A DNA stretch of 64,000 bases, taken from REEB76 sp963774895 (lineage in GTDB: Bacteria > Pseudomonadota > Gammaproteobacteria > Natronospirales > REEB76). The notes below the pieces were generated by a model, which did no database searches, was not told the origin of the DNA, and saw only the letters and a list, made by a program, of their open reading frames with translations. The stretch spans positions 248,001 through 312,000 of the forward strand of contig CAVZGN010000003.1 in the NCBI GenBank assembly GCA_963774895.1, in the 5' to 3' direction. Positions 34,203 to 43,852 of this stretch are shown here, in pieces. The position numbers and the translations under genes are program-made. Each line of letters opens with the position of its first letter. Position 1 is the first letter of the stretch.

Positions 34203-35091
34203 GACTGGTTATAGATGTGGCTTGATCACAGTCGCGGGAAAGCCAAACGTCGGCAAATCCACGCTCATCAATGCCATCGTCGGTATGAAAGTCAGCATCG
34301 TCACTCCCAAGCCCCAAACAACACGTAAGGGGGTTCTTGGTATTCATACCACGCAAGATGCCCAGTTTGTATACATAGATACACCCGGGTTACATCTTGG
34401 CAACCAACATGTAATTAACCGACGTATGAACCGCGCAGCTAGCAACGCGATTGCGGAAGCGAATATTGTGCTGCTGGTAGTGGAGGCAGGTATCTGGACG
34501 GATGATGATGATCATGCCCTTTCTCGTTGCATCTCATTAGAACGGCCACTGGTACTCACAGTCAATAAAATTGACAAACTCAAGGAACGCACGGCGTTGC
34601 TTCCCTATCTGGATAGCGTGCAGAAAAAAACCGAATTCAAATGCATCGTGCCGGTATCCGCAGCTACTCGGGAAAATATTGAACAACTTGAAAGTGCCAT
34701 CAAGCCGCTTCTGCCGATATCACCCCGGTTATTTCCGGATACCCAATTGACGGATCAGGAGGGCGTATTGCGCGCGGCTGAGTGCATACGGGAAAAGCTT
34801 ATGCTAGCTCTTGACCAGGAAGTGCCATATTCAATTGCTGTCGGCATCGAAGAGTACCAGCTGCAGGGCAATACACTTCACATCGGTGCCATTATCTGGG
34901 TTGAGCGTGCAGGACAGAAAGCCATCGTTATCGGGCGGAAAGGCAGCATGCTTAAGCAAGTCGGCCAGGCTGCCCGCCAGGAGCTGGAACTTGAAAACCA
35001 GCACAAAGTGTTTCTTCGTCTGTGGGTGAAAGTACGGGAACATTGGACGGATGACGAACAGGCACTGAATACTTTAGGGATGGTTGATTGA
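34195..35091 (+). CDS. era: GTPase Era
   Basis: Era binds the 3' end of 16S rRNA and checks 30S assembly. The 298 residues from ATG 34195 have the GTPase motifs AGKPNVGKSTLIN, DTPGLH and NKIDKL and the C-terminal KH domain (AIVIGRKGSMLKQVGQAARQ). The start overlaps the rnc stop; an earlier in-frame opening at 34147 lies inside rnc. The stop overlaps the recO TTG start. Confidence 0.97.
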   Translation: MNETGYRCGLITVAGKPNVGKSTLINAIVGMKVSIVTPKPQTTRKGVLGIHTTQDAQFVYIDTPGLHLGNQHVINRRMNRAASNAIAEANIVLLVVEAGIWTDDDDHALSRCISLERPLVLTVNKIDKLKERTALLPYLDSVQKKTEFKCIVPVSAATRENIEQLESAIKPLLPISPRLFPDTQLTDQEGVLRAAECIREKLMLALDQEVPYSIAVGIEEYQLQGNTLHIGAIIWVERAGQKAIVIGRKGSMLKQVGQAARQELELENQHKVFLRLWVKVREHWTDDEQALNTLGMVD

Positions 35092-35816
35092 CATTGAAAA
35101 CCTCAGCACGCGTAACACTCATGCCCGCTTACGTATTGCATCAGCATGACTGGCGCGAAACCAGTCGCATAATAGAGATATTCAGCCGCGAGCATGGACG
35201 CATGGGGCTTATCGCGCGTGGCTCGCGGCGCGCCAGTTCACCCTGGCGATCAGTACTGCGTCCCTTCCAGCCGTTGCTATTATCATGGGTGGGTAGTGGT
35301 GAGCTGGCCACCCTTACAGACGCCGAAGCAGATGGTGTCTCGCATACACTGGCGGGGCGGGCGCTGCTGAGTGGATTCTATATGAACGAGTTGCTGTTAC
35401 GTTTGCTGCCGCGTCAGGATCCTCAACCGGAATTATTCGTGCAATATGCGAAATCACTCAATAACCTCACGCAGGCAACCGCACCGACATTGCGCGTGTT
35501 TGAGATGAATATGCTGTCTGCTTTAGGTTATGGACTGAGTCTGGAACGGGACGCCATTACAGGCCGAGCATTGGAAGCAGATGCGCGCTATCGTTATGAA
35601 ACCGAGAAGGGTTTGGTGCGCATCCAAGACAATGCCGAAACCGGTATTGGGATAAGTGGCAGCACGCTGCTGGCGATAGCCAGCGGAAACTATCAGAAAC
35701 CCGAATATCTCAGGGATGCTCGCTATCTACTGCGGAATATAATCAATCATTTGTTGGGCGATAAACCACTCAAGACACGCGAGATCATGCGCGCCTACTT
35801 GAGAATCCATGTGTGA
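35088..35816 (+). CDS. recO: DNA repair protein RecO
   Basis: RecO loads RecA on SSB-coated DNA in the RecFOR pathway. The 242 residues include the OB-fold N-terminus (AYVLHQHDWRETSRIIEIFS, GRMGLIARGSRR) and the helical part FYMNELLLRLLPRQDPQPEL. The bacterial zinc-binding cysteines are absent, as in many gammaproteobacterial RecO. TTG 35088 overlaps the era stop (TTGA). Family position after era and before pdxJ is standard. Confidence 0.95.
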   Translation: MTLKTSARVTLMPAYVLHQHDWRETSRIIEIFSREHGRMGLIARGSRRASSPWRSVLRPFQPLLLSWVGSGELATLTDAEADGVSHTLAGRALLSGFYMNELLLRLLPRQDPQPELFVQYAKSLNNLTQATAPTLRVFEMNMLSALGYGLSLERDAITGRALEADARYRYETEKGLVRIQDNAETGIGISGSTLLAIASGNYQKPEYLRDARYLLRNIINHLLGDKPLKTREIMRAYLRIHV

Positions 35817-35862
35817 ATGGCATATCAAAAATGAACGTTGAATCTTTAATAAATATATAGCG

Positions 35863-36597
35863 ATGAGCAAGTTCATCCAACTTGGTGTCAATATTGATCA
35901 TGTAGCCACGCTCAGACAGGCTCGTGGGACACGCTATCCCGATCCTGTGGAGGCGGCATATATAGCGGAGAATGCCGGTGCTGATAGCATCACTGTACAC
36001 TTGCGCGAGGACCGGCGCCATATACAGGAACGTGATATACACCTGTTACGCTCCGTATTGAAGACACGTATGAATCTGGAGATGGCTGCCAGTAGCGAGA
36101 TGCTAACAATCGCCTGTGAGCTACAACCGCAAGATTGTTGCCTAGTTCCGGAGAATCGTCAGGAAATAACTACGGAAGGTGGTTTAGATGCGCGCGCGCA
36201 ATGGCAAGTGCTTAAACCAATATGCTCCAAATTATCATCGGATGGCATACGTGTAGCAGTATTCATCGATCCTGAGATAGACCAAATAGATGCAGCTACA
36301 TCCTTGGATGTGCCGGTTGTTGAATTGCATACAGGGCGGTATGCAGATGCTGATGGCCAAACTCAAGCAAAAGAACTGCACCGTCTGAGAGTCGCTACAG
36401 AATATGCTGCACATAAAGGTCTGGAAGTTCATGCAGGCCACGGGTTAAATTATCACAACGTTACACCGGTTGCGGCCATCGATGGAATCAACGAGCTAAA
36501 TATCGGTCATGCAATTGTATCGCATGCGCTTATTGTCGGATTGTCGACAGCTGTCAAGGAAATGAAGCACTTGATGCGGGAAGCGCGTAGTCCATGA
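35863..36597 (+). CDS. pdxJ: Pyridoxine 5'-phosphate synthase
   Basis: PdxJ condenses 1-deoxyxylulose 5-phosphate with 3-amino-2-oxopropyl phosphate to pyridoxine phosphate. The 244 residues begin FIQLGVNIDHVATLRQARGT and contain SITVHLREDRRHIQERDI, with an acidic active site and the HAGHGLNYHNV phosphate loop. Length is normal. The stop overlaps the acpS start in ATGA. Confidence 0.97.
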   Translation: MSKFIQLGVNIDHVATLRQARGTRYPDPVEAAYIAENAGADSITVHLREDRRHIQERDIHLLRSVLKTRMNLEMAASSEMLTIACELQPQDCCLVPENRQEITTEGGLDARAQWQVLKPICSKLSSDGIRVAVFIDPEIDQIDAATSLDVPVVELHTGRYADADGQTQAKELHRLRVATEYAAHKGLEVHAGHGLNYHNVTPVAAIDGINELNIGHAIVSHALIVGLSTAVKEMKHLMREARSP

Positions 36598-36989
36598 TTT
36601 ATGGTATTGGTACTGATTTGGTAGAAGTACAACGGATTCAACGTGTATGGGAATCCTACGGCGCCCATTTTTCTCAACGCATACTTATGCCTGAGGAACT
36701 GTCGGAATTTGAAATAAGCAAAAACCCTGTGAGATATCTGGCGATGCGATTCGCGGTAAAAGAAGCCGTAGTCAAGGCATTGGGCACAGGTTTTCACCAT
36801 GGAATGTGGGTACGGGATACCGGTAGCGTGCCGGATATGCGCGGCCGTCCGTTAGTCATCTTTTCAGAACGCGGGAAGGCGGTATGCAAGGCCATGGGCG
36901 CCGGAGAAGCATTCGTCAGTTTGAGCGACGAAGCAGGCATGGTGCTGGCTATGGCAGTAATTATGAAAGTATCCGCACCACTGTCTTGA
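36594..36989 (+). CDS. acpS: Holo-[acyl-carrier-protein] synthase
   Basis: AcpS transfers phosphopantetheine to apo-ACP. Motifs YGIGTDLVEVQRI (magnesium-binding Asp) and FAVKEAVVKALGTGF (Glu and Lys) are intact in the 131 residues. Overlap with pdxJ suggests coupled translation. It converges on the hybrid kinase gene, whose stop is 13 bases away. Confidence 0.96.
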   Translation: MIYGIGTDLVEVQRIQRVWESYGAHFSQRILMPEELSEFEISKNPVRYLAMRFAVKEAVVKALGTGFHHGMWVRDTGSVPDMRGRPLVIFSERGKAVCKAMGAGEAFVSLSDEAGMVLAMAVIMKVSAPLS

Positions 36990-37002
36990 AAATACTAAAT
37001 CG

Positions 37003-39789
37003 CTAACCCGCTATGGAGCTGTTATCCATATAACTGCTGACGTTATGCCTAGGTACTTCGAGTATGGAAAGCACTCTGTCAATTTCATTTTTAAGAATAT
37101 TCTTAAATGGTTCGATATTCGCAAAGGCGTGTTGTTTCCCCAGCATGTCCTCTATACTGGCGCAACATGCTTTCAATTCTGAAAGTTTGCATAGGGCCGC
37201 TGTACCATGTAGCACATGTAATGCTTCCTGTAGGGCTGCAATATCGCTGCGATTCCATGCATTGAAAACCGCCTGCTGCTGAGTCGGGAGATCCTGACCC
37301 AGCATATCAAGGATTTCAGGGCGTAGATTCTTCAGGGTAGTATTCAGTATTTCGTGCGCATCATCTGTTGCCGGCTCATATGCTTGTTCCGTGCGTAGAA
37401 CCGACAGCAAAGCCTCCGCTAATATTCGCTCATCCACCGGTTTAAGTAACCAGCGACAGATGCCAAGAGTGTTTAAAATCTCTGTTGGAAATTGTTCGCG
37501 AGTCGCAGAAATCATGATAATAGGAACTGGGTGTTTGCCCGCAGCAATAGCCAGTTTTCTGGCTACATCCAGGCCGGTCTCTTGTCCAAGACGCATGTCC
37601 ATAAGGATTGCCTGCGGATGTAATTCAGCATAACAAGCAAGCGCCCTGATACCATCTTCTGCTTGAGAAACTTCAGCACCGAGAGCGCGCAGTTGCAACA
37701 TGATCAAATTACGATTGATGCGGTTGTCATCCACTACCAGAACTCTACGGTTTGCCAGTGGCCGCCAACCGGCAGTTGGTGTTTTTGGTCTGGTCTCAGG
37801 AATGGATATTTGACGTGGTATTAATTGGCGTATCTTTTTCTCCAGCGCTGGAGTATCCACACACTTGGGTAGGCATGCACCACCCATGAGATCGGCTATC
37901 CTGTTTTGTACATTGCTTTCCAGCGAATTGATAAGAAATATTATTGAGAGTATGGGTTTGTTCATCAAATGATCACGGATACCACTGTAATCGCGAAGTT
38001 CTTGATAGTTCAAAGACATGAGCAGCAAGCTGTAACGCTTCACGTTCTCCGAACTCATCTGCACCCATAATTTTTTCAAATCGGAGTAAGCCTTAACTGA
38101 ATACCCCATTGCGTTTAATCTAGATTGTATGGCTGCAGACATGGCCGGATGGGATTCATAGACCAGGATTTTATGGCGTTGGTCAGCAAGAGATTTGCTT
38201 GGCGGAACATCAGGAAGATTGAGTGATAGCTCCACGCGAAACTCACTACCTACACCGGCTTGGCTGGATAAACTGAGTGAGCCACCGAGTGCTTCCATAA
38301 GTTGCCGGCTTATAGCGAGGCCAAGACCAGTGCCTGAGTATTTTCTATCGGTACCGGTATTAAACATAGTGAATGGTTTGAATAGATCATTGAAATGTTC
38401 TTTGCGGATACCGATGCCGGTATCAAGCACACTGATGCAGAGTGTTACTTTATCGGTATATTTACCGATGATGCCGACACTTAGAACTACTTGGCCATGC
38501 TCGGTGAATTTCACTGCGTTGCTCAACAGATTGATAATTACACGGGATAACTTAACGGCATCGCCTAAGTACTTATTCGGCAAATCTGCCGGCATGACCA
38601 TGACCAATTCCAATCCTTTCATGTAGGCATCGGGCGCAAGCAATTTGATTGCCTCCTCCAGAAGTTCCCGAAGATCGAATTCCATGGGCTGTGTCGGTCT
38701 TCCAGCCTCGATGCTTTGTAAACCCAATACATCATCTATGAGTGTCAGCAAGGTCGAAGCCGAGTGCTGTACGGTATCCAGGTAATAGCGTTGGTCTTTA
38801 TTCAATCGAGTTTTTGCCAGCAGCCCGGCGAAACCAACGATGGCATTCATGGGCGTGCGTATCTCATGGCTCATATTGGAAAGAAACTCGGATTTAACCC
38901 GACTGGCCTCCAAGGCGCGTTTCCTCGCCAGATCTAATTCGACATTCTTTACCTCCATCTCCTCCAGTGTCTCCCGCAACTCCTCGGTGGCTTGATTAAT
39001 CCGGAGCTGGAGTTCTTGTTGAGAGCGTTCGGCATTCGCGGCCATGAGATTGATACCGCTCTCTAGCTGACCGATTTCACCGCCGGAACGTTCTGGCACA
39101 CGTGTGCTATGGTCGCCGTTACTAAAACGGCTGACCATGGCAATTATGCGTGTAATCGGTACGGCCACACTTCCGCCTATGACCAGCGCTAATAGAATAC
39201 TTAACACAAGACAGCTCAGTATGATTATTCCGCCATTCACGATAATCTGGGTCTGGCGTTCAGCGAAACGTATCTCAGAAAGTTTGACTGTGACCTTGCC
39301 AATTATCTGGTAATTATTCTCCAGTGAATTATTGTTATTGTCGGTACTATTCAGTATTACAGTTGAATTACCTCTGGCAATGGACCGTAATAAGATAGAT
39401 CGTGTAAACGTTAGGGTATTTGCCAATCCGGTTTCAGCCCCGATGCGTCTGGATAAATGACTTATGAGTCCATGGCTTTCTATTGCAGGCTGTGTTACTT
39501 GAACGAGGGTACGATTATTACGATCAGTGATCCTAATTGCCGCCACTCCTGGCTCTTGAGCTACGGTATGTGCCAGTGTTTCCAGAAACCGCACATTATT
39601 GGAATAAACGCCATATTCACTCGCCGATGCCAGTTGATTGGCAAGCGTATTCCCCAGGATATGTTCAGAAGTTTGTAAATCATGGATACGGACATGTGTC
39701 AGATATGTGCCAAGTAGAATACCAAGGCAGATTACTGGCACTAATGCCAACAGCAAAACACGGCTGCGTATCCCCCAATTGCGGATCAT
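37003..39789 (-). CDS. barA: BarA-type hybrid sensor histidine kinase
   Basis: 928 residues. An N-terminal membrane segment (LLLALVPVICLGILLGTYLT), a periplasmic domain of about 130 residues, a second membrane segment with HAMP, then the kinase core: SNMSHEIRTPMNAIVGFAGL (phospho-His), NLLSNAVKF, DTGIGIRKEHF and GTGLGLAISRQLMEALGG. The first receiver-like domain (KILVYESHPAMS, LLLMSLNYQE) lacks the acidic pair and phospho-Asp. The second (VLVVDDNRINRN, ILMDMRLG, LLKPVD) is complete. The C-terminal Hpt domain carries HVLHGTAALCKLSEL. BarA works with UvrY/GacA on CsrA-binding small RNAs; that partner is not in the window. barA near the recO-acpS block or rlmD is a known neighbourhood. Confidence 0.88.
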   Translation of the reverse strand: MIRNWGIRSRVLLLALVPVICLGILLGTYLTHVRIHDLQTSEHILGNTLANQLASASEYGVYSNNVRFLETLAHTVAQEPGVAAIRITDRNNRTLVQVTQPAIESHGLISHLSRRIGAETGLANTLTFTRSILLRSIARGNSTVILNSTDNNNNSLENNYQIIGKVTVKLSEIRFAERQTQIIVNGGIIILSCLVLSILLALVIGGSVAVPITRIIAMVSRFSNGDHSTRVPERSGGEIGQLESGINLMAANAERSQQELQLRINQATEELRETLEEMEVKNVELDLARKRALEASRVKSEFLSNMSHEIRTPMNAIVGFAGLLAKTRLNKDQRYYLDTVQHSASTLLTLIDDVLGLQSIEAGRPTQPMEFDLRELLEEAIKLLAPDAYMKGLELVMVMPADLPNKYLGDAVKLSRVIINLLSNAVKFTEHGQVVLSVGIIGKYTDKVTLCISVLDTGIGIRKEHFNDLFKPFTMFNTGTDRKYSGTGLGLAISRQLMEALGGSLSLSSQAGVGSEFRVELSLNLPDVPPSKSLADQRHKILVYESHPAMSAAIQSRLNAMGYSVKAYSDLKKLWVQMSSENVKRYSLLLMSLNYQELRDYSGIRDHLMNKPILSIIFLINSLESNVQNRIADLMGGACLPKCVDTPALEKKIRQLIPRQISIPETRPKTPTAGWRPLANRRVLVVDDNRINRNLIMLQLRALGAEVSQAEDGIRALACYAELHPQAILMDMRLGQETGLDVARKLAIAAGKHPVPIIMISATREQFPTEILNTLGICRWLLKPVDERILAEALLSVLRTEQAYEPATDDAHEILNTTLKNLRPEILDMLGQDLPTQQQAVFNAWNRSDIAALQEALHVLHGTAALCKLSELKACCASIEDMLGKQHAFANIEPFKNILKNEIDRVLSILEVPRHNVSSYMDNSSIAG

Positions 39790-40093
39790 GGCTCTAAGTC
39801 CTGCAGTTGATATATCAACTCATGTTGCATGGGAGGATGACGGCTATTGGCATGTCCTGGTTCGATGTCTTGGGTATTAATAGTGAAAATGATTATGTCC
39901 ATAATCCATGGATATAGTGATAGTAAAATATCATTTACATCCGCTCCCGATACTCCGATTCTAATGCTATGGGCGTTTGTCCATTGCTAGTCGTCAGTGG
40001 GTGTATGTTGCGGTTTTTATCGGCATGGGTCAAAGGTTTCGACCTATCGGCGCTGAGTTTGCTACACTGCAAAGCCATAAAAATAGGTGGTGT
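39790..40093. other. Gene-free divergent spacer
   Basis: About 300 bases between the divergent barA-type gene and the exonuclease gene. It must hold both promoters. A TACACT near 40063 could be a -10 box for the plus strand, but no convincing -35 partner is visible. A frame open from 39977 into the exonuclease gene is not family-like before 40094. I see no repeat, RNA gene or other small gene here. Confidence 0.4.
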
Positions 40094-40891
40094 ATGAATG
40101 TCCTGGCCTTTGATATCGAGACCATCCCGGATGTAGAAACCGGCCGGAAACTGTACGGTCTCATCGGGCTATCAGACCAGGACACTGCGCGCGCCATGTT
40201 TCAGCAACGCCGCCAAGATACGGGTGGCAGCGAATTTCTGCCACTGCATTTGCACCGCATAACGGCAATTTCAATTGCGCTGCGCAGGAGCGAGGATTTT
40301 AAGCTCTGGACTTTGGGGACACAGGATTCCAGTGAGGCTGAGATCATCAGCCGTTTCTACGAGGGCATCGAAAAATACACACCGGACATGGTTTCCTGGA
40401 ACGGCAGCGGATTTGACCTGCCGGTCCTGCATTATCGTGCCTTGCTGCACGGCATTGCCGCCCCCCGCTATTGGGAGACTGGTGAAACCGAGACTGGCTT
40501 CCGTTATAACAATTATTTGTCGCGCTTCCATTGGCGTCATACTGACCTCATGGATGTGCTTGCCGGGTTTCAGCCGCGCGGCGCTGCGCCACTTGATGAG
40601 ATTGCCCAGATGCTGGGATTGCCCGGGAAACTTGGCATGCATGGCAGTAAGGTGTGGGATACCTATCTGGACGGGGGTCTCGAACGCATTCGCAATTACT
40701 GTGAGACCGATACGCTTAATACTTATCTTATATATCTGCGATTTGAACTGATGCGCGGCCGATTGCAGTTAGACCGCTTTAGCGAGGAATGTACGCGGGT
40801 ACGGAATATGCTCGCTCACGCCAACAAGCCACATCTCAATGAGTTTCTGGCGGTTTGGGCGTCGGCGTTCGATCACCCGCAGAGTGCTTGA
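40094..40891 (+). CDS. PolB-like 3'-5' exonuclease-domain protein
   Basis: 265 residues from ATG 40094. Exonuclease motifs of the DnaQ/PolB superfamily: VLAFDIETIPDV (motif I, Asp-Glu), VSWNGSGFDLPVLHYRALL (motif II) and a C-terminal YCETDTLNTYLIYLRFE (motif III). It matches the stand-alone family of predicted exonucleases similar to the PolB proofreading domain. The role is unknown; RNA or DNA trimming is likely from the fold. The stop overlaps the rlmD start. Confidence 0.85.
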   Translation: MNVLAFDIETIPDVETGRKLYGLIGLSDQDTARAMFQQRRQDTGGSEFLPLHLHRITAISIALRRSEDFKLWTLGTQDSSEAEIISRFYEGIEKYTPDMVSWNGSGFDLPVLHYRALLHGIAAPRYWETGETETGFRYNNYLSRFHWRHTDLMDVLAGFQPRGAAPLDEIAQMLGLPGKLGMHGSKVWDTYLDGGLERIRNYCETDTLNTYLIYLRFELMRGRLQLDRFSEECTRVRNMLAHANKPHLNEFLAVWASAFDHPQSA

Positions 40892-42237
40892 TGGCATTGA
40901 GACAGTCAGCTCGACATACCGAATCGACACCCATGACAAGCGGGCATGTGATAGGGTTGTCTAATGACGGTCGCGGCATCGCACGCATAGATAGCAAAAC
41001 TGTCTTTATTGAAGGGGCACTGCCTGGAGAAGATGTAGAGTTCCAGATAGTCCGCCGTCATCGTGATTATGATGAAGCCTGCCTACGTAATATCCGCAAA
41101 AGCTCGACGCAGCGCGTTCAGCCGATGTGCAGGCATTATGGTGTATGTGGCGGCTGTGTATTGCAACATCTATCGCCAGCTGCTCAGCTGGCTGCAAAAC
41201 AGAAATCCCTGCTTGAAAACCTCAAGCGTATAGGTCATGTACAACCCCAGACGATCCTAGCTCTGCTCATTGGTTCCATCTGGGGTTATAGGAGGCGTGC
41301 TCGTCTTTCGGTACACCGTGCTTATTCGCGCGCAGGCGTGCATGTCGGGTTTGTGGAAAAACATAGTACGCACGTCACGGACATACGGCGTTGCGAGACC
41401 CTACATCCAAAAATCGGGCACATCATCGAGCCGCTGGCTGCCCTTATCGGCACACTGAGCATTAACGATCGTATACCCCAGATCGAAGTGGCGGTCAGCG
41501 AAACAGCCAGCGTGCTGGTGTCACGGATCTTGGCGCAACTTAGCGCATCGGATAGGAAAAAACTGTCTGATTTCGGACAGGCCAATGATGTGCATTTCTA
41601 CTTGCAGCCTGGAAGTGAAGACAGTGCTGTCCCCCTCGTCGAGAAACGCATACAGCTGGGTTATAACCTTGGGCACTGGAATCTGCAGATAAACTTTGAG
41701 CCTGGCGATTTCATACAGGTCAATGCAGAAATTAACCAGCAACTGGTGCGGCACGCTGTTCAGGAGCTGCGGATCGAACCGCAACACCGGGTACTGGATC
41801 TTTTTTGTGGACTTGGTAACTTCACGTTACCGTTGGCAAAAGTCGCAAGCCAAGTAGTGGGCGTAGATGCTGGAAATGGCTTAATCGTCAGGGCACGCGC
41901 CAATGCAAGCTTTAACGGTGTGACGAACATCCATTATTATCAGGGCGATTTATTCAGGAATCAGAGCCAGGCAGTCTGGATGCAACAAGCTTACGACCGC
42001 CTGCTGTTGGATCCGCCACGGGCGGGTGCCCGTGAGATACTCAAATGTCTGGGTAGCAAGCTGCCGTCGCGCATCGTATATGTCTCATGCCACCCAGCTG
42101 CGCTTGCGCGAGATGCTAATTATCTTGTGAACGAACTCAAATATGAATTACTGTCTACAGGAGTAGTGGACATGTTCCCGCACACCGCACACGTGGAATC
42201 CATGGCGGTGTTTGCTCGTGAAGGGGCTCGGAAATGA
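40891..42237 (+). CDS. rlmD: 23S rRNA (uracil-1939-C5) methyltransferase RlmD
   Basis: RlmD methylates U1939 of 23S rRNA. The 448 residues have an N-terminal TRAM-like part (GHVIGLSNDGRGIARIDSKT), the 4Fe-4S cluster cysteines in CRHYGVCGGCVLQHL plus a later Cys, the SAM motif VLDLFCGLGNFTLPLAK and the catalytic region LLLDPPRAGAREILK with YVSCHPA. ATG 40891 overlaps the upstream stop (TGATG). The next gene nagZ overlaps by 4 bases. Confidence 0.94.
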   Translation: MALRQSARHTESTPMTSGHVIGLSNDGRGIARIDSKTVFIEGALPGEDVEFQIVRRHRDYDEACLRNIRKSSTQRVQPMCRHYGVCGGCVLQHLSPAAQLAAKQKSLLENLKRIGHVQPQTILALLIGSIWGYRRRARLSVHRAYSRAGVHVGFVEKHSTHVTDIRRCETLHPKIGHIIEPLAALIGTLSINDRIPQIEVAVSETASVLVSRILAQLSASDRKKLSDFGQANDVHFYLQPGSEDSAVPLVEKRIQLGYNLGHWNLQINFEPGDFIQVNAEINQQLVRHAVQELRIEPQHRVLDLFCGLGNFTLPLAKVASQVVGVDAGNGLIVRARANASFNGVTNIHYYQGDLFRNQSQAVWMQQAYDRLLLDPPRAGAREILKCLGSKLPSRIVYVSCHPAALARDANYLVNELKYELLSTGVVDMFPHTAHVESMAVFAREGARK

Positions 42238-43280
42238 GTCTCGGCCCACTGATGGTGGATGTTTCGGGAACCGAACTCACAAGTGCGGATCGGGAGATCC
42301 TGACTCATCCATTGGTTGGCGGCGTCATTTTGTTTACACGCAATTATGCTGACCTGGATCAACTCACGGCCTTGATTGAAAACATTCATGCTCTGCGCAT
42401 ACCGCCATTACTTGTCGCCGCCGATCATGAAGGCGGCCGGGTGCAGCGCTTTCGTGATGAGTTCACACCACTGCCACCGCCACGACTGTTCGGGCAACTT
42501 TATGATCGTGATGCCAACATGAGCGCCAGGTTTGCAGAGAGCAGTAGTTGGCTTATGGCAGCCGAACTTCGCGCCGTGGGTGTGGATATCAGTTTTGCGC
42601 CGGTACTCGATCTGGATTATGGCGTCAGCAGCGTGATCGGTGACCGAGCTTTCCATCATACGGCCGATGTGGTTGGAGAGTTGGGACGCGCCTGGGTATT
42701 GGGCATGCGACGCGCCGGTATGGAGGCTACCGCCAAACATTTCCCCGGCCACGGGGCAGTTCGTGGAGATTCCCATCATGTATTGCCGGTGGATGGGCGC
42801 ACCTTGGCGGATATCCGCCGCCATGATCTGAAGCCGTTTGAGCGCCTTATACGGCTCGAACTGGCGGCTGTCATGATGGCGCATGTAGTTTATCCGATCG
42901 TAAACGCGCAGCCCGCGAGCTTCTCAAAGCGATGGGTGGAGCACGAGCTGCGCCGGCGCCTTGGTTTTGAAGGCGCTGTCTTTTGCGATGATTTGAGCAT
43001 GCGCGGTGCTGCGGGTGCCGGCGATTATGTTAAGCGTGCTCTGGCGGCGCTCGATGCGGGTTGTGACATGTTGCCGGTATGCAATAGCCGTAGCGGCGTG
43101 ATCTCCATCATTCAGGCTCTGGTTGATTATAAAAATCCCATGAGCCAATGGCGTTTGTCACGCCTCCATGGCCGTGAGCAGATGTCCTGGAAAGAGTTGC
43201 GCTCCAGCCGAGAATGGCGCCAGGCACGCGCCACTTTGGAACGTTACTATGCCGGCAGTACCTATCAACTGGATGCCTGA
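42234..43280 (+). CDS. nagZ: Beta-N-acetylhexosaminidase NagZ
   Basis: NagZ removes N-acetylglucosamine from anhydro-muropeptides during wall recycling and so influences AmpC induction in some bacteria. The 348 residues of this GH3 enzyme contain FTRNY, DHEGGRVQRFRD, AKHFPGHGAVRGDSHH (the His-containing catalytic loop) and FCDDLSMRGA (nucleophile Asp). Length agrees with the family. It is in an overlapping operon with hpt and the MTI phosphorylase. Confidence 0.96.
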   Translation: MSLGPLMVDVSGTELTSADREILTHPLVGGVILFTRNYADLDQLTALIENIHALRIPPLLVAADHEGGRVQRFRDEFTPLPPPRLFGQLYDRDANMSARFAESSSWLMAAELRAVGVDISFAPVLDLDYGVSSVIGDRAFHHTADVVGELGRAWVLGMRRAGMEATAKHFPGHGAVRGDSHHVLPVDGRTLADIRRHDLKPFERLIRLELAAVMMAHVVYPIVNAQPASFSKRWVEHELRRRLGFEGAVFCDDLSMRGAAGAGDYVKRALAALDAGCDMLPVCNSRSGVISIIQALVDYKNPMSQWRLSRLHGREQMSWKELRSSREWRQARATLERYYAGSTYQLDA

Positions 43281-43852
43281 TGATGTCTGATTTGCTGGCA
43301 GAGATAGCACGCGTTCAACAGCAAGCTGAGTTACTGCATTCAGAACAGGCCGTGCAAGCGGCACTCAAGCGCTTAGCCGGGGAAATTACCCAGGCGTTGT
43401 CAGACAGTAATCCGTTGGTATTATCCGTAATGAACGGCGGGCTTGTGCCCACCGGATGGCTGTTGCCCATGCTGCGCTTCCCTTTGCAGCTCGATTATAT
43501 CCATGCTACCCGTTACCGGGGTGGGACCCGCGGGCACGATCTGGAATGGCGTGTACGGCCAGAAATACCGGTGCAAGCCCGCTGTATACTGCTGATCGAC
43601 GACATCTTCGATGAAGGTGTGACTTTGACACAGGTTGCAGATGACTGCCGCAGGCGGGGCGCCCAGCAAGTTGTGAGCGCGGTGCTCATCAGGAAACAGC
43701 GCATGCACAATGGCCAGCAACCGGATTTTGTCGGGTTAGAAGCGCCGGACCGATACCTGTTTGGCTGCGGGCTCGATTACAAGAATTATCTGCGCAACCT
43801 GCCGGCCATCTATGCGATGCCTGATGGTTCGACAGGAATGCAACATGAATAG
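43280..43852 (+). CDS. hpt: Hypoxanthine-guanine phosphoribosyltransferase
   Basis: 190 residues from ATG 43280, which overlaps the nagZ stop. The PRPP-binding motif is CILLIDDIFDEGVTLTQVAD and the hood region is VMNGGLVPTGWLLPMLRFPL. Overall it fits the hypoxanthine-guanine class that sits between nagZ and the MTI phosphorylase in Pseudomonas-like genomes. It would return hypoxanthine released by the next enzyme to IMP. Overlaps the following gene by 8 bases. Confidence 0.88.
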   Translation: MMSDLLAEIARVQQQAELLHSEQAVQAALKRLAGEITQALSDSNPLVLSVMNGGLVPTGWLLPMLRFPLQLDYIHATRYRGGTRGHDLEWRVRPEIPVQARCILLIDDIFDEGVTLTQVADDCRRRGAQQVVSAVLIRKQRMHNGQQPDFVGLEAPDRYLFGCGLDYKNYLRNLPAIYAMPDGSTGMQHE

